Assembly: GCA_016292145.1 (NCBI GenBank)
Contig: JAEFBA010000017.1
Location: 1-38,625, forward strand
DNA from: Saccharofermentans sp.
GTDB lineage: Bacteria; Bacillota; Clostridia; Saccharofermentanales; Saccharofermentanaceae
Length of the DNA stretch: 38,625 bases
Direction of reading: 5' to 3'
Part shown: positions 17,540 to 26,012 of the stretch, piece after piece
Layout: each line of letters opens with the position of its first letter
Numbering within the stretch: position 1 is the stretch's first letter
Translations under genes and position numbers: made by a program
Notes under the pieces: generated by a model
Database searches by the model: none
Told to the model about the DNA's origin: nothing
The model's input: only the letters and a program-made list of their open reading frames with translations

Positions 17540-19882
17540 ATGAAAGCAGGACGGGGAATCAGAACTATAATCGGAAGTTTCTTCCGCAAGAGAGGACAGA
17601 TGGGAGCAGAAGCATCATCTGCTGCCTTCCTTATTTCCGTGTTCTTTGTTGTCGCTATCTCTTGCGTCGCTACTTCATTTATCTTCTGGTGGTTCCCCTA
17701 TCACCTTTACAGTGATGAAGTCTATAACGTTGTTGTAGTAAACGCGCCCGAATCATTCGTTAAATACAATGAACAGACACAGGCCGCCCGCGATCAGAAA
17801 TCCAAAGCCTACGGTGACCGCTATAACTTCCTTTATAACTGGCGCAACATGATGTTCTTTGAGTATCAGTACGACGGTTACGGATGGACCGAATTCATCT
17901 ATAAAGATACAGACGCTCTTTATGACTTCGTTACATTCGGCAAATGGATGAGAGATAACGATGCATATCTTACGATCGTCTTCCCTAAGGACTTCGATGA
18001 GCAGATAAAGGCAAGACAGGACGGCAATGCCGATATCAAGCCGCAGCTGCTTACTTACTTCCGCACGAATTCAATGGAATATTCCGAGATGAGGAACGGC
18101 TTTATCGAAGAATATCTGGAAGGATATCAGAGTAAACTCCGTGCCGATTACGGACTTAAGATAACTTCCGTATCCGATTCCCAGATTATTAATGATCCTA
18201 TCACTACCGCAGAGAGCGAATACGGCATCAAAGCATTTGTCAACACCATGAGCAGGACCTTCGTTCCGATCCTCCTGTTCATCATCCTGCTCTACTCTTC
18301 AATGAGCATCGGCACCAATGTCATCGCGGGACAGAAGGAACGCGGGACATTTACCGGAATACTTCTTACTCCGCTTCCAAGATACGCGATCATCTTAGGA
18401 TATCTCGGCGGTGTCGTTATCAAGACGCTTATACCCGCACTTATCGTCGCAACTGTATCCGCCCTTTTGGTCGGCCAGTTCAACATAGGTGCTTACCTCG
18501 CTTTGTATATCTATCTGATCGTCCTTGCAGTCTTCATCGCTTCAGTCACGATCATGATATCGGTTATCAACGATACTGTAGTATCCGCCCAGACCGCATT
18601 CCTTCCTATCTTCCTTATCCTCGTAGCTGTCTGCGTCACATGTATCCAGTCAGTATCCGAGAGAGAGGATTTCTATTTGTTCCTTCCCGTACACGGACAG
18701 TTCTACGGTATCGGTGACGTGCTTACCGGCTATGCCAACGTTCCGGGTCTCATAGTAAGCTCTCTTGCAACACTGGTACTTACGGTCATAATCCTGTTCG
18801 TTACAGAAAGACTCCTTCACAGCGAGCGTTATACGGTATCCATCGACACTGTTGATGCCAAGGAAGTCAAGCGTTACCGCGAAGGCGGCAATAAATCCGT
18901 CATGCAGGTCTTCAATAATGCTTCCGATAATTTCAGTTATTTCATAACAGAGCTCTTCTACCCTCTCGTTGTATTATCCTTCTACCAGTTCCTTGCGATG
19001 ATCCCTGTCGTGGTCTCCTACATGAGGAAGCCCGAATACTCATCATTTATTCAGGATCTCGCAAATGTCGGAAGCGTGGAAGATATCTTCAACAAGACAT
19101 TTGAGATCTTCGGCATCTTCTTCAAGGATCCGCTCTTCCTTGTCATGATGACAATAGGATATATCCTTATCATACTGACTTACTTTATCCACGCGGGAAG
19201 AGTCTGGAAGATCAAGGGTATCAAGAATAAGATCGGCGCATGCGGCTATCCTCTTACGAGCGGAAAGCACATTGCCGTAAACTACGGCCTCGGCTTCCTG
19301 TTCGGTTTCCTTATGATGACAGGAACGATCGCGATAATGGTGATCACAGGTCAGATCTCCTTCTCAGGCTTTAATCTCAGCGCTTCAGGCATAGGAGCAT
19401 TCATCTTCAACCTCTTCATGTGGTTCCCTCAGGGCGCATCCGAGGAATTGATGTTCAGAGGCTACATGATCCCTGCTATGAACAAGAGATATAAGGTTGC
19501 CTTCAGTGTCATCGTATCTTCCATCCTGTTCTCCGCATTCCATTCGCTGAATCCCGGATTTACTCCGTTGGCATCTGTTAACCTCGTTCTGATCGCTGTG
19601 CTCTTCGCTCTGGTATATCTCTATACCGGAGATATCTGGATGACTTCTGCCATGCACACAGCATGGAACCTCACACAGGGAAATATCTACGGTCTTCAGG
19701 TATCAGGCAACGAAGCTTCGAACACCGTGTTTAAGATCCTTTACAGCAAGGATGCATCTTCTCTCATCACCGGCGGAGCATTCGGACCCGAAGGAGGTCT
19801 TGCAACGACGGCAGTCACTTCGGTCTGCATGGTCATCGTGATCATACTTCTCGTAAAAAAGTCCAGAAAAGCCCTAAAATAA
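17540..19882 (+). CDS. NatB-like ABC permease fused to a CPBP membrane protease
   Basis: A 780-residue two-part membrane protein. Residues 1 to about 440 are an ABC-2 permease with an outer domain and the coupling segment AGQKERGTFTGILLTPLPRYAIILGYL. The C-terminal part is a CPBP (Rce1-like) glutamic protease with all three motifs: EELMFR (E635, E636, R640), FSAFH (H668) and HTAWN (H706, N710). The residues look intact, so it may be active. This fusion is a known architecture in Firmicutes, next to a NatA-type ATPase and a second permease, as here. Substrates are unknown; sodium or peptide export are both possible. Start MKAGRG follows AAAGG, 13 bases after the ATPase stop. Confidence 0.92.
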   Translation: MKAGRGIRTIIGSFFRKRGQMGAEASSAAFLISVFFVVAISCVATSFIFWWFPYHLYSDEVYNVVVVNAPESFVKYNEQTQAARDQKSKAYGDRYNFLYNWRNMMFFEYQYDGYGWTEFIYKDTDALYDFVTFGKWMRDNDAYLTIVFPKDFDEQIKARQDGNADIKPQLLTYFRTNSMEYSEMRNGFIEEYLEGYQSKLRADYGLKITSVSDSQIINDPITTAESEYGIKAFVNTMSRTFVPILLFIILLYSSMSIGTNVIAGQKERGTFTGILLTPLPRYAIILGYLGGVVIKTLIPALIVATVSALLVGQFNIGAYLALYIYLIVLAVFIASVTIMISVINDTVVSAQTAFLPIFLILVAVCVTCIQSVSEREDFYLFLPVHGQFYGIGDVLTGYANVPGLIVSSLATLVLTVIILFVTERLLHSERYTVSIDTVDAKEVKRYREGGNKSVMQVFNNASDNFSYFITELFYPLVVLSFYQFLAMIPVVVSYMRKPEYSSFIQDLANVGSVEDIFNKTFEIFGIFFKDPLFLVMMTIGYILIILTYFIHAGRVWKIKGIKNKIGACGYPLTSGKHIAVNYGLGFLFGFLMMTGTIAIMVITGQISFSGFNLSASGIGAFIFNLFMWFPQGASEELMFRGYMIPAMNKRYKVAFSVIVSSILFSAFHSLNPGFTPLASVNLVLIAVLFALVYLYTGDIWMTSAMHTAWNLTQGNIYGLQVSGNEASNTVFKILYSKDASSLITGGAFGPEGGLATTAVTSVCMVIVIILLVKKSRKALK

Positions 19883-19895
19883 ATGCTTTTCGGTG

Positions 19896-19924
19896 TTGTC
19901 CTGAACAGATTGTTTTGCTATTAT
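19896..19924 (+). promoter_or_regulatory. Promoter of the YegP-like gene
   Basis: TTGTCC (19896-19901), a 17-base spacer and TATTAT (19919-19924) lie downstream of the permease-protease stop. The leader would be about 40 bases. Confidence 0.6.
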
Positions 19925-19970
19925 AAAAATACTTTAATAACTATACAGTCTTTAAGTCAGGAGGTTTTTT

Positions 19971-20339
19971 ATGGCTAAGTACGTATTATCAGAAGCAAAG
20001 AATGGATTTAAGTTCAATCTTGTTGCAAGCAACGGCGAAGTAATCGCCTCCAGCCAGCTCTACAAGTCAATTGCAACTGCGAAGAACGGTATTGCATCTG
20101 TTACAGCAAATGCACCTGTTGCTAACATCGAGAACCAGACGGAAAAGGACTTCAAGACAGAATTAAATCCTAAGTTTGAAGTTTACAAGGACAAGAAGGG
20201 TGAATTCCGCTTCCGCTTAAAGGCTAAGAACGGACAGATCATTGCAACCAGCGAAGGTTACTCCAAGCTCGACAGCTGCCTAAAGGGTGTCGCTTCCGTA
20301 AAGAAGAATGCTGATTCAAAGATCGAAGAAAAGAAGTAA
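19971..20339 (+). CDS. YegP/DUF1508 family protein, two repeats
   Basis: A 122-residue cytoplasmic protein made of two copies of the DUF1508 module: GFKFNLVASNGEVIASSQLY at residues ~11-30 and EFRFRLKAKNGQIIATSEGY in the second half. Each is followed by a helix of type xCxxGIASVxxNA. Family members are small and abundant but have no firm function. AGGAGG lies six bases before ATG. It has its own promoter and terminator. Ends Lys-rich (KIEEKK). Confidence 0.92.
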   Translation: MAKYVLSEAKNGFKFNLVASNGEVIASSQLYKSIATAKNGIASVTANAPVANIENQTEKDFKTELNPKFEVYKDKKGEFRFRLKAKNGQIIATSEGYSKLDSCLKGVASVKKNADSKIEEKK

Positions 20340-20362
20340 ATCATAACTCATTCCAACTATAT

Positions 20363-20400
20363 GGGGCTGTCTCGGATTTAAGAGGCAGCCCCTGATTTTT
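20363..20400 (+). terminator. Rho-independent terminator after the YegP-like gene
   Basis: GGGGCTGTCTC (20363-20373) pairs with GAGGCAGCCCC (20382-20392) with one G-T pair, followed by TGATTTTT. Confidence 0.88.
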
Positions 20401-20441
20401 GCGTTGATGCAAAAGCGAAAAACCAGCTCTTCAGATTTCCA

Positions 20442-21815
20442 TCACTCTTCCGCGATCTCTCTTGCAACGAATACACCCGATGCCGATGCATGCGACAGTG
20501 AATGCGTTACACCCGAACCGTCACCTATTACGAACAAACCGGGATAACGTGTCTCAAGCCTGTCATTGATCGCAACTTCCATGTTGTAGAACTTAACTTC
20601 AACACCATAGAGCAATGTATCGTCATTTGCGGTACCCGGAGCGATCTTATCGAGCGCGTAGATCATCTCAATGATGCCGTCTAATATTCTCTTCGGAAGA
20701 ACGAGAGACAGATCACCCGGTGTAGCCTTCAAAGTCGGCCTTACGGTCGACTCCTCGATCCTGGAAGTATTGGAACGTCTTCCTCTCGTAAGGTCTCCGA
20801 AGCGCTGGACGATGACTCCGCCTCCGAGCATATTTGAAAGTCTTGCAATGGATTCGCCGTATCCGTTGGAATCCTTGAAGGGTTCAGAGAAATGCTTTGA
20901 TACGAGCAGAGCAAAGTTCGTATTCTCTGACTGGAGCTCCGGATTATCGAAGCTGTGGCCGTTTACGGTAACGATGCCGTTCGTATTCTCCGTAACAACG
21001 TAGCCGTAAGGATTCATGCAGAACGTTCTTACCTTGTCTTCGAACTTCTCCGTACGGTATACGATCTTACTCTCATAGAGCTCGGATGTAAGATCAGAGA
21101 ACACTACCGCGGGAAGCTCGACTCTTACGCCGATGTCAACTCTGTTGGAATATGTCTCTATCTCAAGTTCCCTGCAAACCTTCTCTATCCACTTGCTTCC
21201 TGAACGTCCGACTGAAACGATGCACTTCTTACATGTGTAAGATTCGCCGCCGCACTCGGCTTCATATGTGCCGTCATCTAAGATCTTAAGATCTCCTACA
21301 GGTGAATTAAAGAAGAAATCGACTTTGTCCTTAAGAACGTTGAAGATATTACCGAGCACCTGATAGTTCTTATCGGTACCGAGGTGTCTTACTGAAGCAT
21401 CGAGCAGGTGGAGCTTATTCTCAAGGCAGATCTTCTTAAATGAAGACCCTGCTGTCGAATAGAGCTTCGTACCCTCACCGCCGTTGGCAAGGTTGATGCC
21501 GTCTACATACTTCATGAGTTCTAAAGCTTTTTCCTTGCCGATATGCTCGTACAATGTTCCGCCGAAATCATTAGTGATGTTATATTTGCCGTCTGAGAAT
21601 GCGCCCGCGCCGCCGAATCCGCGCATGATAGCGCAAGAAGGACAGTTAATGCAGCTCTTTACTTTATCTCCGTCAATGGGACATTTACGTTCTTCAAGAG
21701 GCTTGCCGGCCTCGAAAACAGCGACTTTAAGATCAGGCCTTAAGTTTACGAGTTCATAGGCAGAGAATATTCCGCCGGGGCCTGCACCGATAATGATTAC
21801 ATCATAGTTATTCAT
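20442..21815 (-). CDS. FAD-dependent oxidoreductase (COG2509 type)
   Basis: A 457-residue flavoprotein. The FAD-binding Rossmann motif is VIIIGAGPGGIFSAYE near the N-terminus. RGFGGAGAFSDGK marks the COG2509 family of uncharacterised FAD dehydrogenases, and the closing GLFVIGDGSGVTHSLSHASASG is the second FAD contact. Cysteines in KCPIDGDKVKSCINCPSC could hold a metal or redox site, a feature of the family. Start MNNYDV follows AAAGGAG. The physiological substrate is unknown. Confidence 0.9.
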   Translation of the reverse strand: MNNYDVIIIGAGPGGIFSAYELVNLRPDLKVAVFEAGKPLEERKCPIDGDKVKSCINCPSCAIMRGFGGAGAFSDGKYNITNDFGGTLYEHIGKEKALELMKYVDGINLANGGEGTKLYSTAGSSFKKICLENKLHLLDASVRHLGTDKNYQVLGNIFNVLKDKVDFFFNSPVGDLKILDDGTYEAECGGESYTCKKCIVSVGRSGSKWIEKVCRELEIETYSNRVDIGVRVELPAVVFSDLTSELYESKIVYRTEKFEDKVRTFCMNPYGYVVTENTNGIVTVNGHSFDNPELQSENTNFALLVSKHFSEPFKDSNGYGESIARLSNMLGGGVIVQRFGDLTRGRRSNTSRIEESTVRPTLKATPGDLSLVLPKRILDGIIEMIYALDKIAPGTANDDTLLYGVEVKFYNMEVAINDRLETRYPGLFVIGDGSGVTHSLSHASASGVFVAREIAEE

Positions 21816-21871
21816 GATCAAGCTCCTTTGCATAAAGGATTACACTTAATTATAAATCAAATCAGTGCAAA

Positions 21872-21904
21872 ATAAAAAAGGCTCCGGATCATCCGGAGCC
21901 TTAA
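21872..21904 (-). terminator. Terminator of the sigma/anti-sigma operon
   Basis: A GC-rich stem, GGCTCCGGA (21880-21888) with TCCGGAGCC (21892-21900), has a TTTTTTATTTT tail on the minus strand. It lies shortly past the anti-sigma stop. Confidence 0.92.
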
Positions 21905-21916
21905 GTCAGTAATAGA

Positions 21917-22543
21917 TCACAAGAAGTTGCCGCCTGTTCCCGTCATTACGAAATTCGGTTCTATCTTATCGTCCTTGAGAGCTTTCTCTGCCCACTTCGG
22001 AAGTTCATCTTGATTGCATATGACGGAAATGCAATTGCCATCAGCATCAAGCAGGGCCTGCATAACCCCGTGATCTGAAACCGTTCCTCCGATATAAATG
22101 ATGAACTTCGATCCGTCATCGCCTTTCTCCTCATAGCGGATATACTTGTCCTCACTGCAAACGTCTGTAATATCAGTCCATTTGTCATCGAGAACAAAGT
22201 AAAGGCGGTTATCCTTAACCTGTGCATAACTGTAACCGGATTCGACATTGTAATCCAAAGTGAAATTACGCACCGTTTTTCCGTCGACAACGATCTCACT
22301 CTCTTCAGTGTACTTCAGGGTTCTGCCGTTATGAATAACAGTAATATTCCTTAAGATCTCCCCTGCTGCTCTTACAACAACCTCTCTTGTGTACGGCACG
22401 ATCATTATGACCGCTATTGCTGCCGCAACCGCAACAAGCGGAGCGAGCCATGTCTTCTTAGCTCTCTTCTTCCCAATAAGTGCGGCACGGATCTCTTCCT
22501 GCCTTTCCTCATCCATTACGACTTTATCAAATGTGTCTTTCAT
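21917..22543 (-). CDS. Probable anti-sigma factor, membrane-anchored
   Basis: A 208-residue protein with a short basic cytoplasmic N-terminus, one TM at about 32-50 and a large C-terminal outer domain. The N-terminus has no HxxxCxxC zinc motif, so it is not a classic ZAS-type anti-sigma. Its role is inferred from position: it starts five bases after the ECF sigma gene and GAGGA inside the end of that gene serves it. The outer domain (DVCSEDKYIRYEEKG and beyond) is not a family I can name; it may sense envelope signals. Confidence 0.72.
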   Translation of the reverse strand: MKDTFDKVVMDEERQEEIRAALIGKKRAKKTWLAPLVAVAAAIAVIMIVPYTREVVVRAAGEILRNITVIHNGRTLKYTEESEIVVDGKTVRNFTLDYNVESGYSYAQVKDNRLYFVLDDKWTDITDVCSEDKYIRYEEKGDDGSKFIIYIGGTVSDHGVMQALLDADGNCISVICNQDELPKWAEKALKDDKIEPNFVMTGTGGNFL

Positions 22544-22547
22544 TTTT

Positions 22548-23018
22548 CTATTCCTCCAACCTGATCCGCAAACGCTCCTTGCCTCTGTTTATCCGCACCG
22601 CGACTGCGGATTCAGAGATCTTTAATATCCTGCTTATCTCCTTATACGAGTAGCCGGCATAGTAATGCAGATATATCGGTACCCTGAACTGTTCTTCCAG
22701 GCGCATAAGTTCATCGAAGACAGCTTTGTTTCTTTCCGTAAATCCTTCATAGTACTGCAGGTGCCATTCTTCGGATTCCAGATCTGCGTCAGCTCTGGAT
22801 GAGGACTTAAGGTGATCCTTGCATTTGTTTGCAGTCATCGTCATAAGATATGCTCTCTCGTTCCTGTTCTCGAAAAACATATGCTTATCCAGAAGCTTCG
22901 CGAACACTTCCTGAACGACATCTTCAGCGTCGTGCTTCGAACCTAGATATGAGACTGCAAATTTGTAAAGATCATTCGAATAAAGATCGAACAGCCTTAC
23001 AACATCCTCATTTTTCAC
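22548..23018 (-). CDS. ECF-family RNA polymerase sigma factor
   Basis: A 156-residue sigma-70 factor with regions 2 and 4 only. Region 2 runs from LYSNDLYKFAVSYLGSKHDAEDVVQEVFAKLL to about residue 70 and region 4 includes YAGYSYKEISRILKISESAVAVRINRGKERL. It directs RNA polymerase to a special promoter set when released by its partner gene downstream. The start codon is GTG, seven bases after GGGAGG. I could not assign its ECF group with confidence. Confidence 0.94.
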   Translation of the reverse strand: MKNEDVVRLFDLYSNDLYKFAVSYLGSKHDAEDVVQEVFAKLLDKHMFFENRNERAYLMTMTANKCKDHLKSSSRADADLESEEWHLQYYEGFTERNKAVFDELMRLEEQFRVPIYLHYYAGYSYKEISRILKISESAVAVRINRGKERLRIRLEE

Positions 23019-23111
23019 TCCTGAACCTCCCCTTGCAGTATTTGAGATCTCACTATATTAACGACTCAGATCACCGGTTTCTTACATTCTCACACAAAAA
23101 ATCTATTTAAG

Positions 23112-23138
23112 ATAAAAAAAGCATCCTTTACGGACGCT
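23112..23138 (-). terminator. Terminator overlapping the end of the Fur-family gene
   Basis: Minus strand AGCGTCC (23138-23132) pairs with GGATGCT (23126-23120) with one G-T pair, then TTTTTTATC. The stem contains the last codons and stop of the gene, so translation may affect folding. Confidence 0.72.
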
Positions 23139-23556
23139 TAAATCTGTTTTTCTTCTCTTTGCATTCGTTGCATATCCCTATTATCAACGTCTTTTGGAAG
23201 TCCATGTTGATCCCGTACTGCTCACGCATCTTTTTCGCGGCATCCGCAAAAACTTCATTATCGATATGGAATAACTTGCCGCACTCAGAGCACTGCGCGT
23301 GTGAATGCTCTTTGCAGGAACCGTGCCCTTCAGAATACTGGTAGCTCATAGCTTTGGCATTAGGCTCTTTATACTTTACGAGGCGCCCTTCATTGCAGAG
23401 CTTATCGATATTGCGGTATACGGTAGACTTCACCGCCTCGCCCTTCTTGATATTTATCCCATTACAAATATCCCGGGCGGTAAACCGCTTGTCGGGATTC
23501 TTCTTCAGGAATTCTATGATGAGAAGTCTGGGCAATGTTTTATTGTTGCCCTTCAT
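23128..23556 (-). CDS. Fur-family metal or peroxide regulator
   Basis: A 142-residue Fur/Zur/PerR-type repressor. Residues 1-65 are a winged helix with STVYRNIDKLCNEGRLVKY. The C-terminal part has the metal residues HSHAQCSECGK (C89, C92) and ICNEC (C129, C132), the structural zinc pairs. Which sensing metal it uses cannot be told. GGAGG lies six bases before ATG. It lies upstream of the ECF sigma operon but a terminator separates them. Confidence 0.93.
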   Translation of the reverse strand: MKGNNKTLPRLLIIEFLKKNPDKRFTARDICNGINIKKGEAVKSTVYRNIDKLCNEGRLVKYKEPNAKAMSYQYSEGHGSCKEHSHAQCSECGKLFHIDNEVFADAAKKMREQYGINMDFQKTLIIGICNECKEKKNRFKRP

Positions 23557-23591
23557 GAGAGCCTCCGGTATAAAACAATCTTCGTATAATA

Positions 23592-23620
23592 TCTATAGAC
23601 TGTTAAATCGAAAAAATCAA
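23592..23620 (-). promoter_or_regulatory. Promoter of the Fur-family gene
   Basis: Minus strand TTGATT (23620-23615), 17 bases, TATAGA (23597-23592). A second -10 candidate, TATTAT, lies just after. No clear Fur box was found. Confidence 0.5.
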
Positions 23621-23646
23621 CCGGATAGTGCAAATCCAAGCGTTTT

Positions 23647-24162
23647 TTATCTTTTTTTACGGATATTTATGGCGTAAGTAAGCGGAATTGCGATAACGAC
23701 CGCAGCTCCGGCCTGAATAAGATTAAAGACAACTGAACCTGCAGCAGCTGCAATATCGTAATACAATGCTTCGAAAACAAAATATCCGCCTACCATTATC
23801 AGTTCGGCACCTAAGAAAGCAGCAAGCCGGATCACTATGCCCGGAGCCTTCTTGCCGTGAGACGCTGTCATTATAAGAGCCGCAGCAAGGCCCATCAGTC
23901 CCTTGATCAGGAATGTCGGCGCGATATACATCGGATATCCTGCGATGAGGTCACTTAATGCTGAGCCTATGGCACCGGGGAAAAACGCCGCAGGACCGAT
24001 AAAATAGGATGCTATGAGGATTACTCCGTCACCTAAGTTGATATATCCGATCGCGGTCGGGATCCTTATCTGTGTTCCGATAAATACCAGGGCAGCGAAA
24101 ACACCGCACAAAGCGGTAAGACGGAGCTTCGACCTTTCTTTTGTTTTCGAATTCTCAGACAT
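23647..24162 (-). CDS. ECF-transporter S component
   Basis: A 171-residue membrane protein with about five TMs. The stretch IGYINLGDGVILIASYFIGP and FPGAIGSALSDLIAG are typical of vitamin-binding S components of the ECF-type class (PF07155-like). These bind a vitamin and plug into a shared EcfA/EcfT module, which is not in the window. The ligand is not readable here. ATG is five bases after the HAD stop and uses AGG in the end of that gene; a GTG three codons earlier is possible. Confidence 0.87.
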   Translation of the reverse strand: MSENSKTKERSKLRLTALCGVFAALVFIGTQIRIPTAIGYINLGDGVILIASYFIGPAAFFPGAIGSALSDLIAGYPMYIAPTFLIKGLMGLAAALIMTASHGKKAPGIVIRLAAFLGAELIMVGGYFVFEALYYDIAAAAGSVVFNLIQAGAAVVIAIPLTYAINIRKKR

Positions 24163-24167
24163 AGCCG

Positions 24168-24824
24168 TCACCTCATAAAGCTCCGGAGATCGACCGGATC
24201 AGAACAGATGCTTACAGCTCCGTTCTCCATAAGGAACTCACGCGTCCTGTAGCCCCATGTACAGCTTATTATATCAAGCCCGCTGTTTACTGCGGTCTTT
24301 ATGTCGGTATCAGAATCGCCGATATAGACAGCCTCACTTTTCTCGATGCCAAGGGCGTCAAGGCACTTCATGACAGGTTCGGGCGAGGGCTTCCTCTCTA
24401 CGCCTTCCATTGAGCCGCTTACGTAATCGAAAAGGCCCGGAAAGAAATGATCTACAAGGATCTTTGCAGGCTCATCATTCTTGTTGCTGACGCAGGCGAG
24501 CTTCATGCCGTCGGACTTAAGACGGTTTAAGACTTCCTGTATGCCGTTATAAGGCTTCGTGTTATCAAGACAGTGGGAATCGTAATATGATATGTTGTCC
24601 TTCAGAAGTTTTAACTTCAGTTCTTCACTATATTCTCCGGGATCAGCAGTAAGGCTTCTTTCAATGAATCGGACGACGCCGTTGTTGATAAAGGTGATAA
24701 CCTGCTCTTCTGTCTGCGGTGCCAGATTATTCATCCTTCTGGCAGCGTTGAGACTTGAAGTAAGCCCTCCTATCGTATCAAGAAGGGTGCCGTCAAGATC
24801 AAAGCACGCAAGTTTATATCTCAT
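24168..24824 (-). CDS. HAD-family phosphatase, Gph-like
   Basis: A 218-residue HAD hydrolase with motif I CFDLDGTLLDT (nucleophile Asp), motif II VSNK, motif III Lys in ERKPSPEP and motif IV YIGDSDTDIKTA. This fits phosphoglycolate-phosphatase-like enzymes acting on small phosphates. ATG (MRYKL) was chosen because GGGAAG stands before it; an upstream TTG six codons earlier is not supported. It is the first gene of a two-gene unit with the S component, so a vitamin-phosphate substrate is a fair guess. Confidence 0.9.
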   Translation of the reverse strand: MRYKLACFDLDGTLLDTIGGLTSSLNAARRMNNLAPQTEEQVITFINNGVVRFIERSLTADPGEYSEELKLKLLKDNISYYDSHCLDNTKPYNGIQEVLNRLKSDGMKLACVSNKNDEPAKILVDHFFPGLFDYVSGSMEGVERKPSPEPVMKCLDALGIEKSEAVYIGDSDTDIKTAVNSGLDIISCTWGYRTREFLMENGAVSICSDPVDLRSFMR

Positions 24825-24971
24825 ACAACTTCCCGTAAACAATAAATTCTGACTTTAGGACAAACCGCGCAGATTATAGCACGAATGACCGTCCATTCAA
24901 TATCAAGGTTATAGCATTAAATGACATATATGCTAACATTTACTTGAAAAGATTTAATAAGAGGTGAACAC

Positions 24972-26003
24972 ATGGCAATTATCAAGTTCAGCACTATGGA
25001 TCTCGGCATCTACGATACAAGCGTTGTCGTATCTGCGGTCACCCAGACAAATACAGCCAATAACAAGCCGATGGTAAAGATCACGATAAGTGACGGTGAT
25101 GACACCATTACGGCTATCCAGTTCGATACTACGAAGGCAGATCTTGCTTATGCCGGCATCGAAGAAGGCATCACAGCGCTCATCAGGCTCGAGATCACGG
25201 ATTATAAGGGCAGCAAGAGCTACAAGATCATAAACATCAATCCCGTAAAGCTCCCTGAAGACGAGTTAAAGCAGTTGATAAAGCTTCCGCCTGAAGACCC
25301 CACGAAGCTTACCAATGACATCATCAAGCTGATCAAGCAGTCCTCAGGCAGAGCTTATGACATGAATACGATTGACGTACCTGACGATGATTTCTCGCTC
25401 ACAGCCCTTGCTGTCAGGATCATCAAGTCCAATCTGGCTGCATTTACAAAGTCTTCCGCAGCCAAGGCAATGCATCACAATATCTACGGCGGCCTTGCCT
25501 ACCACACATACAGGATGCTCAGATCCGCATACGCGGTATGTGAAGTATACACGCTTCTTAACAGGGAGCTTCTGGTCTGTGGCACTGCCCTTCATGACAT
25601 CGGCAAGCTCATCGAGATGAAGACATCAGATACCGGCATAGCAAAATATACCGATATGGGCAATCTCTTCGGTCACCCACTCCTGGGCATCGAGATGATA
25701 GATCACGAAGTCTGGAACAAGAATCAGGCAGTAGGCGGCAAATCCTATAATGCTGAGCAGGTCGCAATGCTCAAGCACATGATCGCATCCCACCACGGCC
25801 AGCCGGAATGGGGAGCCATCAGAGTACCTTCCACACCTGAGGCTATGATCCTGCATGAGCTCGACATGATCGATTCGCGCATGTACATGTTCGAAGAGAA
25901 CTTTAAGGATATGTCAGCCGGGAGCTCGAGCGAACCGGTATTCGGCATCGCAGGCGACGGCAAGACAGTCATCTACAAGAATTCATTCAGCGATTACGAA
26001 TAA
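24972..26003 (+). CDS. yhaM: YhaM-type 3'-5' exoribonuclease
   Basis: A 343-residue protein. An OB-fold nucleic-acid domain fills residues ~1-105; an HD phosphohydrolase domain follows with GGLAYHTYRML, LHDIGKL, HHGQPEWGA and LHELDMIDSRM. This layout is YhaM, which trims RNA 3' ends and DNA in Firmicutes. All metal-ligand residues look present. AGAGGTG stands before ATG. It is flanked by opposing genes and so is a single-gene unit. Confidence 0.95.
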   Translation: MAIIKFSTMDLGIYDTSVVVSAVTQTNTANNKPMVKITISDGDDTITAIQFDTTKADLAYAGIEEGITALIRLEITDYKGSKSYKIININPVKLPEDELKQLIKLPPEDPTKLTNDIIKLIKQSSGRAYDMNTIDVPDDDFSLTALAVRIIKSNLAAFTKSSAAKAMHHNIYGGLAYHTYRMLRSAYAVCEVYTLLNRELLVCGTALHDIGKLIEMKTSDTGIAKYTDMGNLFGHPLLGIEMIDHEVWNKNQAVGGKSYNAEQVAMLKHMIASHHGQPEWGAIRVPSTPEAMILHELDMIDSRMYMFEENFKDMSAGSSSEPVFGIAGDGKTVIYKNSFSDYE

Positions 26004-26012
26004 AGGCTCTTA

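Noticed and set aside
23060..23081. GAAACC and CGTT before the ECF sigma gene as an autoregulated ECF promoter
   Set aside because: The spacing is 12 bases where about 16 is usual, so it is not convincing.
24874..24936. Direct repeat TTATAGCA..AATGAC and a TAGCAT/ATGCTA dyad before yhaM
   Set aside because: Short and imperfect in an AT-rich gap; could be chance without comparison to relatives.
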